Below, in pieces: positions 1 to 12,568 of a DNA stretch of 64,000 nucleotides. The stretch spans positions 124,001-188,000 of the forward strand of contig WBMQ01000011.1 in assembly GCA_016630905.1 (NCBI GenBank), given 5' to 3'. How positions within the stretch are numbered: position 1 is the stretch's first letter; the number at the start of each line of letters is the position of its first letter. This DNA is from Capillidium heterosporum (Eukaryota; Entomophthoromycota; Entomophthoromycetes; Entomophthorales; Capillidiaceae). The position numbers were made by a program, and so were the translations under genes. The notes under the pieces are model-generated. The model saw only the letters and a list, made by a program, of their open reading frames with translations, was not told where the DNA came from and ran no database searches.

Positions 1-574
1 CCTGCAAGGCCGAGATGGGATGAACTTTATAAGCTCTACGTAAAGTTTCACCACTGCAATTTGAGAGACCTAGGTACTTGACCTTGCCCTGTTGGGCCAA
101 CTCAGCCATAGCACCGACCGTCTCCTCAATTGGGGTATCCCTATCAACGCGATGATAGTAGTACAAGTCAATACAATCAATTCCCAGCCGATCCAAGCTA
201 GCTTGGCAGCAATCCAAGACGTACTGACGGTCTCCGCGCACCTTTATGTCTTGGGTCTTGGGATCAATTTTGACAGCGAACTTTGTGCCAATGAAAACCT
301 CCGATCGACGTTCCTTGAGAACTTGAGCGATGAGCTCCTCGTTGACACCAGGCATCGTAGACATCCTAAAATTAGTGTTAGCCTTGCTTTTAATACCAGT
401 TTTTACCGCTGTATCCCAAAAGGTACACCCCAGGTCAATGGCTCTGTTGAGAACCTGTAAACTTTGGGTGTCGTCCTTTTCATCGTAACCCCAACTCATA
501 CCCATGCAACCAAGTCCGATGCATGATACCATGGGTCCATTTCTTCCAAGTTTACGTAGTGGTAGTTTACTCAT
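1..574 (-). pseudogene. aldo-keto reductase unit 1, partial at the window edge, frameshifted
   Basis: This is an NADPH-dependent aldo-keto reductase of the YakC type, which reduces aldehydes or ketones in the cytosol. Exon 1 is 407-574 (56 codons, starting MSKLPLRKLG), a 41-nt intron covers 366-406, and exon 2 runs from 365 off the left edge. The Asp of the first exon (DLGCTFWDT), the Tyr just after the intron, the Lys of IGTKFA and the His of LYYYHRVD give the AKR catalytic tetrad. In exon 2, near 347-350, there is one extra T compared with every intact paralogue (GATGCC-T-GGTGTC). This shifts the frame before the catalytic Lys, so the copy is broken unless the base is an assembly error. A TATA box on the minus strand is at 620-628 and a CGG-N11-CCG box at 879-895. 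The array evidently continues to the left of the window. Confidence 0.85.
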
Positions 575-619
575 AGCGTAGATAATATTTTATAGCTAAT
601 TTTGATGTAAAATCAGTTA

Positions 620-628
620 CTATTTATA
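620..628 (-). promoter_or_regulatory. TATA box of AKR unit 1
   Basis: TATAAATAG on the minus strand, 46 bp before the ATG. The same word recurs at 6643-6651, 9660-9668, 11982-11990, 15886-15894, 29121-29129, 31444-31452 and 38148-38156, and as TATAAATAC at 35763-35771, always before an AKR start. Confidence 0.7.
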
Positions 629-729
629 TATTTAAGTTTTATGTTTCATACTTAGAATGCTTTTAAGCTCTACATCTAAATAATATGGAATTGATTGAAT
701 ATAATTTCCTCAATAACTATGAGCTGATG

Positions 730-1248
730 CTCTAAAAATATAGTGAAATGTAAAATCCAGCCTATTGTATTATGTTGGGTAGGTTGAAGGTTAACTGGTT
801 AACACACGTGAATTCCAAGCATTGGCTTATACTCTTTACTATACACCAAGACTTCAATGGCAGCTTGCCTTTTGATTTCGGAGCCAGTGGTCCCGAGCTT
901 GGGTTCAGCCTCAAATGTTTTCAAGACAAAGTACGCATCTCCTGGCTAATGAGAAGTTGTTTCAAGAAAACTGTATAAGCTCCCCGAATATGGATCTGGA
1001 AATATGCCTAAATGCTAAACATGTTACAAAACACTCGTTTCTTCCTAATAAGCCACAGATATGCAAGGTAAACCTGATTCTACCTTCTATTTACTAAAGA
1101 AATTTGCTCAAATAAAGCTTATTTGGCAATAGTAGCGGCGTACATAACACACCCTACATCTATACCTCAGAGTGAATACTTTCCAATATAACAGTTTCAA
1201 ATCAATATCCATATCCATACCAAATGCTAAAATTTATATGGATCATTA
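730..1248. repeat. direct repeat copy of the AKR upstream region (with 12046-12568)
   Basis: About 520 bp upstream of AKR unit 1 are nearly the same as the region upstream of AKR unit 5 at 12046-12568 (same orientation) and, through the inverted repeat, as 28544-29066 reversed. Differences are isolated substitutions and small indels. This shows that units 1 and 5 arose by a recent duplication that included the promoter. A 68-70-codon open frame runs through all three copies but I do not regard it as a gene. Confidence 0.85.
879..895. promoter_or_regulatory. CGG-N11-CCG box upstream of AKR unit 1
   Basis: CGGAGCCAGTGGTCCCG, the Gal4-type inverted CGG repeat with 11-bp spacing, 304 bp before the ATG. 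Confidence 0.65.
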
Positions 1249-2622
1249 GGTGAGTTTCAAACATACAAAACTTAAACATATTTAAATTATATATCTACTA
1301 TGTCATGTAAAATATCAGTATTATACTACATATTATTTACTACTCAGTTCAGCATACTATTCAATTCAGAAAAGTTGAGTGGTTATACTAAACTAAACTT
1401 AAAAATAGCAATTTAGTTTTGCTGAATTGAATAGTGGCACTATAAGTGGCAATGCTTATATTTTGTCCATTATTAGTGACTTTTTGAACATTCAAGTTGG
1501 TTTACATCCCTCCTTCCCTATTAAAGCTTCTTCACGCTCGAAAAGCTGCATAGTTGCAAATTTAATATGCAACTGTCAACGAATTTCTGCTTTGCGGCGT
1601 CAACTCTAGATTGTACTCATACTGAAGCAATAATATCCTAGACTATATTAAGCAAATTAAACGGTTTGTTTGAACTTTCAAGTATAATTTGAAACTCTAC
1701 TGCTTTAAACTTTCGCTGGTATACAGATCATTGCATGTTAGTGTTTTCATCTTATGAAGTAGAGTAAATAAAGACTAAGTTGATTTCAATCCATCTATAA
1801 ATGGGAGTTAATTTGAAGGCTTTTAGACTAAAATTTGCATTGGGGTATCACCAGTTTGAAATTGCATCTAATCTGTTGAGTTATCCTGTGCTCACAGTTG
1901 CACCCAAAGACATATGTATAAATATTAGCCTTAATAGCTATTAAGTAAAGAAGTATTATTAACTAATATGCAATATAATACCAATAAGTAAAGTCTCTGT
2001 TTATAGATTTACAATGGTACTTTTATTTGCAAATAACATGAAGTTTGATTGCAGTACGCTGAATGTTTTGGAATCTTTTGCTGTCCAAACTTTGAGATAT
2101 ATTGTGCCAAAATATTAGTTTTTGGTAGCTAAAGTAGTAGAATCCATTTCAAAAAGTTCTTGATACATTTCTAATAGACTAAGTTGCAGTCAGCTATCCT
2201 GTCTATTTATATGGAGATCGATGTGAAACTTGAATATGTCGTCTTGAGGTAAATTTAAAATCAAAGTAAGCAATTTGAAGGATTGACTTTGGTGTTCTAC
2301 CTGTAAATCTTGCAAAATTGCTTCGAGTAAAGGTTAGAAGGTGGATTGTTCAGTCTGAACTAATAAACTGTTTCTGTCAATATTCGTTATTGTACAAAGA
2401 ACTTAGGCTGTTTAGTAAGGTAGGCACAGACAGGAGAATTAGTTTCCCCTGCAAAAGAATTTGGTAAAAGAGCATCCAAAGTATGCCAAGGCTAATAAAA
2501 TGCACCTTTTACTTTTATTACAGCTAATTATAAAGGTATATAAGTATATTTTAAAGTCAAATCTACCAAATTATATCAATTTATTGGTACTTTAGGAAAT
2601 GCTAAAGATATAGTCGGAGCTG
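1249..2622. other. intergenic, AKR units 1 and 2
   Basis: AT-rich, no gene seen. Parts resemble the spacers of other units in diverged form, for example the stretch near 1830-1880 compared with 4800-4850 and 13020-13070. The spacer was therefore duplicated together with the gene. Confidence 0.6.
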
Positions 2623-3659
2623 CTACGAATCACTAGGTATAATATTTTCATCGTACTGCTCACCTTTGATATCGATCTGCTTTACGATATCACGGACTTC
2701 CTTCTCCTCTTCAGGAGATAATATGTAATTGGCGGCATCAACATTTTCCTCCAAGTATTTGAGGCGTTTGGTACCAGGAATGGGGATAAAGTCGTCACCT
2801 TGAGCCAAGACCCAACCTAGGGAAATCTGAGAAGCCTTGACACCTTTTTTATCAGCAAGTTCCCCCAGCTTGTGGACAAGTTGCATGTTATGATCAGCAT
2901 TCTCTCCAATCATGCGTGGGAACCAGGTTTTACGGGTGTCGGTATCGGGAATAGCCTTTGCATTAAATTTTCCAGTGAGGAATCCTCTACCAAGGGGAGA
3001 ATAGGCTACTATAGATACACCTAGCTCTCTACAGGCATCCAAGAGACCGTTGTGCTCGATGGCTGTCTCCCAAGGGCTAAACTCGATCTGTACAGCTACA
3101 ATGGGATGAACTTTGTAGGCGCGGCGCAAGGTCTCAGCTTTGCAGTTGCAAAGTCCCAGGTACTTGACTTTTCCCTGTTTAACTAATTCAGCCATGGCAC
3201 CAACTGTCTCTTCAATAGGGATATTCTTATCAACCTTATGATAATAGTACAGGTCAATGCAATCGACTCCAAGACGTTCTAAACTAGCTTGACAACAGTC
3301 TAAAACGTACTGACGGTCACCACGGATGCTAAGAGCCTTGGTTTCGGGATCTTCACTGGCCGCAAACTTAGTTCCAATGAATACCTCAGATCTACGGGCC
3401 TTGAGGATTTGAGCGATAAGCTTCTCATTACCACCGGAGTCGTAGGCATCCTGAAATTAGTATTAGAAGCAAAAATAATTAATAGTAGTACAGAAGTGTC
3501 CCAAAAAGTACATCCCAAGTCGATAGCTCGGTTGAGGACTTTTAAACTCTCTTCGTCGTTGGCTTCACCGTAGGCCCAGCTCATACCCATGCAGCCCAAT
3601 CCAATACAAGATACCATGGGCCCATCCTTTCCTAGCTTTCTTAATGGTAGCTTACTCAT
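2623..3659 (-). CDS. aldo-keto reductase unit 2 (YakC-like), intact
   Basis: Exons 3492-3659 and 2623-3450 are joined across a 41-nt intron and encode 331 residues, the usual length for this family. The intron sits exactly after FWDTS, as in all units of the array. The start at 3659 (MSKLPLRKLG) is preferred because it matches every paralogue; an in-frame ATG 14 codons upstream would add an unmatched leader. The catalytic tetrad is complete (Asp in exon 1, Tyr of DAYD, Lys of IGTKFA, His of YYYHKVD), and IPGTKRLKYLEEN near the C-terminus is the typical NADP phosphate-binding segment. The upstream CGG-N11-CCG box is degenerate here (3857-3873, right half lost) and the TATA-like box at 3699-3706 is weaker, so this copy may be expressed differently. 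The substrate cannot be read from the sequence. Confidence 0.93.
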
Positions 3660-5554
3660 AGTAAAATTTTTAATTAGACTGAATAGTAAACCAGTTTCCA
3701 TTTATACTTTTTTGCTATAAATTCAACCTTAAGCTAACTCCAACATAGTAGCTTAAAATAGTATACATAGTGGTCGATACACTACATCATATACTAATCC
3801 CACTATTCAGGCTTTTATGATGTTTAAAATTTTGATAGCACTCCATCATTTGGTTTCGGAGCCTTTCTGGTTTTGGAGATCATATCTTTACAATGCTCTC
3901 AAATATAATTTGTATGCTTGTAATACAAATAATAGACCCAAAACAATAAACCTGAAGAAAATGGCATCGGTACCACCCATCAGAGCTTAAACATTACCGT
4001 GTCGCTCTGTTCAGGTACTGTAGGTAAATTTCTATAAGTGAGCTTGAGAATAGCTGCTCTAGTTTTTCGAATCAGAGTAGTGGTGCTTTTAAATACGTCT
4101 ACACAATTTCAAATATAGTCAAATCCGTAACAGCATGGGCGTCAAATATTCAAATTATATGGATCATTTAAACTAATTTACATTTACCCAAAGAGTACCA
4201 TGGACAAGATAACTCATACTGAAATTAACTGACTAAAATTAAATTGGACTATACTTGCCAAACCATTTGATTGCTATACTTAATTGGATAGAGAAATAGT
4301 AGTAGTAATTTCAACCAACCACTTGATTTTCTAAGAATTATATTCCTTTGCTATGTTTGAGCTGTATAAATAACAAACTAATTTGAAAATGACTAATTTT
4401 CGGCATAATCAATAGAAGTTGTGTACTGGCTATATATAAAGATTTCTATTGCTCATTTTCGGATTAGTTTACTACAAACATACCTATCTATGTGCATAGG
4501 TGGTAGTTTTAAAGTGTATGCTTATTCTTAAGTGTTATCAGCATAAAACAACTTTGAAATACCTGAGCAAGTCTGCACCTATTTCAATTCTATCACGCTC
4601 TTACTATATTCTAGATTTCATTTGTGATAATGGCTTTCTAGGTTAAACTAAGCATAGTTTGAGGCCCTAATCTTTCTAGCTCTACACTTGTATATGGAAC
4701 ATCATTTTTCTGTCTTCACCTAATGGCATGGTCAACTAAAAAGCTAAATTGGTTTCAATAGTTTGTTAACAGATTAGACTAAACTAAAGGTATTTGAACT
4801 AAAAATTTGCACTAAAGTGTCACCGATTTCGGGTCAAATCCAATATATTGAGTCTGGCTTCCATAGCAACTTTTATTTATATCTATTTATAGGTATAGTT
4901 CAATATACAGTTCTTTAAAATAGCAAAGAAAATTAGTTTAGTTGTTTAGCAGGCTATATAGTAGTTAGTTAATCCTAGATTTCTGGCTTTATGATAGTAT
5001 TTTAATCTGCAGGTAATATCCAATTTATAGATAGTATATTCAAATGTAACTATATTCACTACTAAAGCTTTTTGACATGTTGCGATAAAAAGTTATTTTT
5101 TAGTATACGAAATAGTAGAGCTCATCCCAAAGAGACGTACTCAACATGTCTCCAATAAGCTGAATCGTAGTTTGTTACTCTGTCTTGAAATTTGAGTATA
5201 TCATTTTATGATAGATTCCATATCAAAGGAAGTGATTTGAAGGATTAGCTTTTGCATCCTATTCGAAAACTTGCAAAGTTTCTCCAAGAATTTGCAAATA
5301 TTGTATTTTTAACTGCTGTCAATACATCATATTTAGCAGATACAGTATAAGGAACGCTAAAAAGTACTTTATTATCTACTTAATAAAGTAGACATACAAT
5401 AAAGAATCGGTTACAACTATTACTGAAATGCAATAGAAAGGTAGTCAAAAATATAGGTATGGTTCTAAGTAACTTATGTTCTTATTGCAATGTTAAGTTT
5501 ATAAATTCTATCGATTTAATAAAATTTTAGAAATTGTAGGCAATATTTATAGAG
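3660..5554. other. intergenic, AKR units 2 and 3
   Basis: AT-rich with no gene seen. It holds the degenerate regulatory boxes of unit 2 at 3857-3873 (CGG present, CCG changed to TTT) and about 3931-3946, then diverged spacer sequence shared with other units. Confidence 0.6.
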
Positions 5555-6596
5555 CTATTGTGGCTCCATAATGGTAAGATACTCACTGAAACGATCCCCT
5601 TTGACACCGATTTTGTTGACGATCTGACGGACTTCCTTTTCTTCCTCTTGAGATAGGATAAAGTTAGAAGAAGCAACATTTTCTTCCAAGTACTTGAGAC
5701 GTTTGGTACCAGGAATCGGGATAAAGTCGTCACCTTGAGCCAAGACCCAACCTAGGGAGATCTGAGAGGCCTTGACACCTTTCTTATCAGCAAGCTCTCC
5801 CAGTTTGTGGACAAGTTGCATATTATGATCAGCATTTTCTCCAATCATGCGTGGGAACCAGGTTTTACGAGAATCGGTGTCAACAAGTTCTTTAGCATCG
5901 AATTTTCCAGTTAAAAACCCTCTGCCTAATGGCGAGTAAGGGACAATAGCGATACCTAGCTCTCTACAAGCGTCAAAGAGGCCGTTATGCTCAATGGTGG
6001 TTTCCCAAGGGCTATACTCGATTTGTAAAGCTGCAATGGGGTGGACCTTGTAAGCACGGCGTAAGGTCTCGACGTTGCAGTTGCAGATCCCCAGGTACTT
6101 GACTTTATCTTGCTGCACTAGCTCAGCCATAGCCCCAATCGTCTCTTCGATAGAAACGTTAATATCAACACTGTGATAATAATAGAGGTCGATAAAATCG
6201 ATCCCTAGCCGATCTAAGCTGGCTTGACAGCAGTTTAAAACGTATTGGCGATCACCGCGAATTCTAAGAGCTCTGGTTTCAGGATCGTGACTGATGGCAA
6301 ATTTTGTACCGATGAATACCTCTGATCTCCTGTCTTTGAGAACTTGGGCAATAAGTTTCTCGTTGTCACCAGAGCCGTACGCATCCTAATATAATAGGAT
6401 TAGAAATTGGATAAGTTATTGGACTTACCGAAGTGTCCCAGAAGGTACATCCTAAATCAATGGCTCTGTTGAGAACTTTTAAACTTTCCTCGTCATTTCG
6501 CTCACCAAAATAATCACTCATGCCCATACAGCCTAGTCCAATGCAGGAAACCATGGGTCCGTTCTTTCCTAATTGTCTCAAAGGTAATTTGCTCAT
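5555..6596 (-). CDS. aldo-keto reductase unit 3 (YakC-like), intact
   Basis: Exons 6429-6596 and 5555-6385 (43-nt intron) encode 332 residues. All four AKR catalytic residues are present (exon-1 Asp, Tyr of DAYGSGDNE, Lys of IGTKFA, His of YYYHSVD), and the frame is open throughout. The C-terminal tail differs from unit 2, ending LTIMEPQ, while the core from FPRMIGENADHNMQ to PGTKRLKYLEEN is identical to unit 2. That suggests gene conversion in the middle of the gene. TATA box at 6643-6651, CGG-N11-CCG at 6918-6934, second box at 6990-7007. Confidence 0.94.
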
Positions 6597-6917
6597 AATT
6601 TAAATCAATATTTTATAATTGATTTGAATAGAAAATTGATTACTATTTATATGTTTTCGACTGAAACTTCAAGTTTAAACAAGTTTTAGCATTATACATT
6701 CAGATAATATAAAATTAGTTGAACATTATGTTTTGTTAATCATAAACTGATAACCCAATTAATGTAAAAAGTACAAAATTCAGCCTATTTTATTATATTA
6801 AATAGAGTAAAAGTTAGTAGGCTAATGTATATGGAATTGCCATATTGGCTTTAAACTATACTAAAATGCACATCAGACTAACCATCAACATTCAGATACT
6901 ATCTCGCTTTTTGGTTT

Positions 6918-6934
6918 CGGAGACAGTGGTCCCG
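6918..6934. promoter_or_regulatory. CGG-N11-CCG box upstream of AKR unit 3
   Basis: CGGAGACAGTGGTCCCG, 321 bp before the ATG. A diverged form of the second box, with ATGGACCTGAAA, follows at 6990-7007. Confidence 0.65.
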
Positions 6935-7009
6935 GGTCTGGAGCTTATCCTTAAAATATTCTCAAGGATGAAGAAGGACTCTTCCTCTAGAAACGATGGA
7001 CCTGAAATA

Positions 7010-8572
7010 GTATGTTATAAGTACTGAAATCACCTACCTTTTAATGGAAATTTGCTTTTTCCTAATAAAGTATGAGTAGATCAAGTAAGCCTGGTTTTAC
7101 TTTAAAAATCTGAATAAAAATACCGGAAGGAAAGTTCACTTGCTTATTGCGGCATCACTAGAATATATCTATGCCTACATCTTAAGTATAAATTTTGAAT
7201 TTAACCAAAAATCCAAACTTGCTTCTATTTCTTTACCAAATAGTAAAGCTATGTGGATCGATGGATCTATAAAAGCCTCCAAACCTTTTATACGTTTAAG
7301 CTTTGCAATTTAATACTATATATAGACTACAATTAAACCATATATTTGTTCTTTAACGCTGCAAGCAAAAACATTCATGTTTCAAAGTAGACATCAAAAT
7401 CTTTCCAATGCTAGAGTAAGCTTACATCCTTCCATTGATATCGGAGCACTCTCATAGCTGGAAAGCTGCATAATTGCAAATCAATATGAGGCTGTCGATG
7501 AAGTTCTATAGATATACGTTAACTAAATTGTACTCGACCACCTAACAAAGGATACTTATGCGTTAGGCTTCCAAGTGCAATTTAAAGCCTCTTTCCTTTT
7601 TAGAGTATAAGCCGATATGTGGAGCACCACATATCATTACATTCATCATGTTGTGTAAACATCCAAAAAGGTAAATTGATTTCAATCCTTTTGTAGATAA
7701 ACGAAAGCTTTTGAATTGGATTTGTATTGAAAAGCAATATTTTGGATCAATGTCGAAATTATTGAACCACATCCCTATTGAGCGACTCCAAGACGATTCA
7801 AAATATCCAATATTCTTCAAAGGTATAAGAATTGAAACACTTTTAGCTGCCAGGCACCTTAGTAGCCTAGTTGATGAAGCCTAAGTCTCAATTTTGTAAT
7901 TTTTTCAAATTTACATTTTGATAACAAATTATACCATTGAGTATTATTTTAAATCTAAAGAAGCATATAGGATAGAAGATTTTAAATATATTTATAGCTA
8001 GATATATATCAACAAATTATGTAGTCCTTTAAACCCTATATATATCAATTCATCTGATTTTTTTAAAATATCTATTAATATTATGCTTAGCCAAACTGTA
8101 ACGGTGAGAGGGTATCACTACATCCAAAGATATCAACTCCCGCTTTAAATACTGCTCGTAAATCGTAATGTATCTTTATGAAGCAAAAGTCCAAATATTC
8201 ACAAACTAGCTACATCTTTTGCTTCGTAGCTTTTGAAAGGCTGAATATAAACTAAAACTGATGAGAATTCTTGTAGCTTTGTAGTACATTGGCTGATATT
8301 TACCTTTAAAAATTTGAGATCTAGTGTAGATGCTATAAGCTAACATCAGATATAAAATTTTCAACTAGGTCCCATACTAGTCTAAGCTAAGCTTTCATCT
8401 ATCATATCGAACTCAACTCGAAATTTTTAGATGGTATTGTCTAAAATTACCACTACAGCTACTGTCGTAGTTCGCTAAAATTAAATATAATTTCCAAATT
8501 AAAAATATTATATAGGTCAATTTATTAATTATTATTTCGAAAAAATATCTATCCCTGAAATTAAAACCTATC
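7010..8572. other. intergenic, AKR units 3 and 4
   Basis: AT-rich spacer with no supported gene. The open frames of 85-88 codons within it have no recognisable domain and no splice context. Confidence 0.55.
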
Positions 8573-9612
8573 CTATATATAAAGGCTAGCAAGCTCCTTC
8601 TCCTGGTAGCGTTCCCCTTTAATATTGAACTTAGAGACGATATAACGAATCTCCATCTCTTCGGCAGGCGACAAGACATAGTTAGCAGCTTTTACATTTT
8701 CTTCCAAATAATTAAGATGTTTTGTCCTAAGAATAGGAACAAAGTCCTTGCCTTGAGTCAGAACCCAACCCAAACAGATTTGTGACGAGGTAATTCCCTT
8801 TTTTATAGCCAGTTCCTCTAATTTCTTTATGAGCTGCATATTATAATCGGCATTTTGGCTGTCCATGTGGGGGAACATAGTTTTACGGAAATCAGCATCG
8901 CTAATATTCTTGATATCCAATTTACCAGTCAAAAATCCTCTACCTAAAGGCGAGTAAGCAATTATAACAACTCCTAGCTCTCTGCAAGCATCCAAGAGGC
9001 CATTTTTTTCAATATTAATCTCCCAAGGGCTATATTCCATTTGTACGGCAGCTATGGGGTGGACTTTGTAGGCACGACGTAAGGTTGAAGCTTTGACATT
9101 ACAGAGCCCTAGGTACTTGACTTTGCCCTGCTGAACTAGTTCGGCCATGGCTCCAACCGTTTCTTCAATTTCGATGTTGGTATCTACGGTGTGGTAGTAG
9201 TACAAATCGATAAAATCGACCCCCAGTCGCTCTAGGCTGCCCTGGCAGCAATCCAAGACATACTGGCGATCGCCACGAACACTCATTGCTTTCGTTACAG
9301 GATAGTGACTGACAGCAAATTTGGTACCAATGAAAACCTCCGACCTACGATCTTTGAGGACTTTTGCGATGAATTTCTCATTTTCACCTGAAGCGTAGAC
9401 ATCCTAAAAGCTACAGTTAGAAGTTGTTGAGTTAAAAGGCTTACCGAAGTATCCCAGAAGGTACACCCTAAGTCGATGGCTCGGTTGAGGACTTTTAGAC
9501 TTTCCTCATCGTTCCGTTCACCGTAGTAGTCGCTCATGCCCATGCAGCCTAGCCCAATGCAGGAGACCATGGGTCCGTTCTTTCCTAGTTGTCTTAAAGG
9601 TAGTTTGCTCAT
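8573..9612 (-). CDS. aldo-keto reductase unit 4 (YakC-like), intact
   Basis: Exons 9445-9612 and 8573-9403 (41-nt intron) encode 332 residues with the full catalytic tetrad (exon-1 Asp, Tyr of DVYASGENE, Lys of IGTKFA, His of YYYHTVD). Its C-terminal third is the most diverged of the intact copies: [16 protein letters not shown] replaces the usual FIPIPGTKRLKYLEEN, so the cofactor-phosphate segment has lost its Pro-Gly and the binding strength may differ. The 5' part, promoter included, lies in the left arm of the inverted repeat; the repeat ends near 9031, inside exon 2. TATA box at 9660-9668, regulatory boxes at 9816-9832 and 9885-9904. Confidence 0.93.
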
Positions 9613-9815
9613 AGTGTAAATCAATATTGTATAGTTAGTTTTGACAGCAAGGTTGGCTTCTATTTATATTTTTTGAATAAAGCTCGATATTCAATCTAAC
9701 TCCGATAGAATACGTTCAAGTAGAATATAGGTTACTTTATTTAGTATAGTATAGTTCAACTCCATTTTTCCATTGATGGTATATGAGATCTTGATATCAC
9801 TCCACCTTTTAGTTT

Positions 9816-9832
9816 CGGAACCATTAGTTCCG
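9816..9832. promoter_or_regulatory. CGG-N11-CCG box upstream of AKR unit 4
   Basis: CGGAACCATTAGTTCCG, 203 bp before the ATG; the most symmetrical copy, with the palindrome reaching into the spacer (CGGAAC...GTTCCG). Confidence 0.7.
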
Positions 9833-9884
9833 ATTTTAGAAATACACTTATAAATGTTCTTTAGGATAAGGTGTACTTGTCCCT

Positions 9885-9904
9885 GAGAAACAGTGGACCC
9901 GAAA
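9885..9904. promoter_or_regulatory. second conserved box upstream of AKR unit 4
   Basis: Contains CAGTGGACCCGAAA, found in recognisable form also at 6990-7007, 16205-16218, 31208-31227 and 35517-35536, each about 70 bp farther from the gene than the CGG-N11-CCG box. It carries one CGG half-site only. Confidence 0.55.
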
Positions 9905-10895
9905 CAATAAGCTTGAAACTAAGTTCCGATGTCGATAGTAGCGATACCAATGCCACGCCTCAGAACTAAAATTTATTTATAACTGAATTCCGATAATCTA
10001 GACAGGTTTTAACAGATATCTGTAAGGAATTGGTCAAGCTTTTCAGATTGCAGTGAGAGGGCTTTTGGAATGTGGCAGTAGAATTTCGAATATAGATATT
10101 TTAGCTGTACGGCAAACTGCTGTTTTTGGGTACCAGTTTGAAAATGTATTCTGATTTTAAATTTTATAATTATACTTCAGTACTTTGAAATTGATCTAAG
10201 GTTAGTTTTGGCTATACAAAATAATTTAAAATCATCCACCTACGTTAGTTGAAACCTTCATGCTCTAAATCTCCAGATGATGTGAACAACTGACTTGCAT
10301 ATTCAAGGACAGTTGAAAGCCTCTTTCATTTATATATTTGACCTGGTAGATTTTAAGGTTATCGAAAAATTAAATTAGCAAGTCCTTTTATGGATGAGTA
10401 TCAAGACGAAGGCTTTTATAGATAAACATTAGCATTGCAACGTCACCTATTTCGGTTCAAATGCAATTATTTAGATTCACTTTCCAGCGTAACTTTTCAC
10501 CTAAGGGATTCCTAAAGCCGTTTCAATGCGAGGCTATTCTTTAAGAGCTGTAGAGTAGATGGCAGTATAGGCTAACAAATGATACTATAGTTAGTTGATA
10601 GAGCTTAGGCCTTTGGTTTTGTAATGCCACTTTCAATTTGCATACACTCTGCAAATTGAAGGTGGTATCCTCAAATGTAACGGCATTTTTCACTGCCACA
10701 GCTTTGAAGCGTATTGTGCCAACAAGTATTTTAAAATTAAATAGTTATACGAAGGAAAAGCATTAAAGTAGTATATGTACATCAGTATATACTAACCTCG
10801 AAATTAGTTTTCATTGGTTAAAATTTCAAAAGCAACGGCTGTAAAACTCTATGTTTATTGATATCCTTAAAAGTATAGATATTGCAGAAGGAATT

Positions 10896-11934
10896 CTATA
10901 CATCAATGCTGGCAAGGTTTTCGTCGAGCATGCGCTTCCCTTTGACATTGAACTGTTGGACAATATTTCTTACTTCCTTCTCTTCTTCAGGCGTCAAGAT
11001 GTAGTTGACAGCATCAATGTTTTCTTCCAAGTACTTGAGACGTTTGGTTCCGGGAATGGGGATGAAATCTTCACCTTGAGCCAAGACCCAACCTAGACAG
11101 ATCTGCGAAGCTTTAACTCCTTTCTTTGCACCCAATTCCTCAAACTTGCGGACAAGTTGCATATTGTGCTCGGCGTTCTCGCCCAACATCCTGGGGTATA
11201 TAGACTTGCGAGCATCGCTGTCGGAAATTTGATTAACATCCAACTTGCCAGTCAAGAATCCTTGGCCTAAAGGTGAGAAGGCAACTATAGCAACTCCTAG
11301 CTCTCTGCAAGCATCCAAGAGGCCATTTTTCTCGATATTACTCTCCCAGGGGCTATACTCGACTTGAACAGCCGTAATTGGATGGACTTTGTAAGCTCTA
11401 TGTAAAGTTTGGGCGCTGCACTCACTGAGCCCCAGGTACTTGACCTTGCCCTGCTTAACTAACTCAGCCATAGCACCAACTGTTTCTTCAATGGGCGTCT
11501 TCTTGTCGACACGGTGCTGGTAGTACAGGTCGATACAATCAACTCCCAACCGATCCAAGCTAGCCTGACAGCAGTCTAAGACATACTGCTTATCACCACG
11601 GATCTCCATGGCATAGGTATCGGGATCAAATTTAAGGGAGAATTTGGTGCACAGGAAGACCTCCGATCTACGATTTTTAAGGACCTGTGCTAGTAGCTTC
11701 TCGTTAGCACCGGCACCATAGGCATCCTAAAATTGGATTTAGAGATCATTCGAAAAACAACTGTACCGCCGTGTCCCAAAAGGTGCAGCCCAGGTCAATG
11801 GCGCGATTGAGCACTTTCAAGCTCTCTTCGTCGTTGGTCTCACCGTAACCGAAGCTCATACTTGCACATCCTAGTCCGATGCAAGATACCTCGGGGCCGT
11901 TCTTTCCAAGTTTTCTAAGCGGTAGTTTGCTCAT
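10896..11934 (-). CDS. aldo-keto reductase unit 5 (YakC-like), intact
   Basis: Exons 11767-11934 and 10896-11726 (40-nt intron) encode 332 residues. The tetrad is complete: exon-1 Asp, Tyr of DAYGAGANE, Lys of CTKFS, His of YYQHRVD. In the first exon the pattern CASMSFGYGE replaces CMGMS, and the residue before the catalytic His is Gln rather than Tyr, so this paralogue has a different active-site rim. It lies wholly in the left arm of the inverted repeat; its twin at 29177-30216 has a one-base insertion in exon 1. TATA box 11982-11990, CGG-N11-CCG 12198-12214. An AATAAAC polyadenylation-like signal lies just past the stop, on the minus strand near 10850. Confidence 0.94.
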
Positions 11935-12045
11935 ACTGTTCAGTTTTAAATTTATAACTAGCTTCGATATAGATTTGGTTGCTATTTATACATTTTGGGT
12001 AGAAGCTTTAGGTTTAGACAGACTCCTACACCGTTCATCCAGCCA

Positions 12046-12568
12046 ATACTCTAAAAAACATAATGGGATGTAAAACCCAGCCTATTGTATTATGTTGGTA
12101 GGTTGAAGGTTAACTGGTTAACACACGTGAATTCCAAGCATTGGCTTATACTCTTTACTATACACCAAGACTTCAATGGCAGCTTGCCTTTTGATTTCGG
12201 AGCCAGTGGTCCCGAGCTTGGGTTCAGCCTCAAATGTTTTCAAGACAAAGTACGCATCTCCTGGCTAATGAGAAGTAGCTTCAAGAAAACTGTATAATCT
12301 CCCCGAATATGGATCTGGAAATATGCCTAAATGCTAAACATGTTACAAAACACTCGTTTCTTCCTAATAAGCCATGGATATGCAAGGTAAACCTGATTCT
12401 ACCTTCTATTTACTGGAGAACTTTGCTGAAATAAAGCTTATTTGGCAATAGTAGCGGCGTACATAACACACCCTACATCTATACCTCAGAGTGAATACTT
12501 TCCAATATAACAAAGTTTCAGATCCATATCCATATCCATACCAAATGCTAAAATACATATGCATCATT
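12046..12568. repeat. direct repeat copy of the AKR upstream region (with 730-1248)
   Basis: Second copy of the promoter-proximal segment described at 730-1248, again directly upstream of an AKR gene. It is therefore part of the duplicated transcription unit and not a mobile element. Confidence 0.85.
12198..12214. promoter_or_regulatory. CGG-N11-CCG box upstream of AKR unit 5
   Basis: CGGAGCCAGTGGTCCCG, identical to the unit 1 site and 264 bp before the ATG. Confidence 0.65.

Noticed and set aside
772-978. A 68-70-codon frame (GRLKVNWLTHVNSKHWL...) present at 772-978, 12085-12297 and 28814-29026
   Set aside because: All three are recent copies of the same promoter segment and contain the CGG-N11-CCG box; identity is too high for conservation to mean coding, and no domain is visible.
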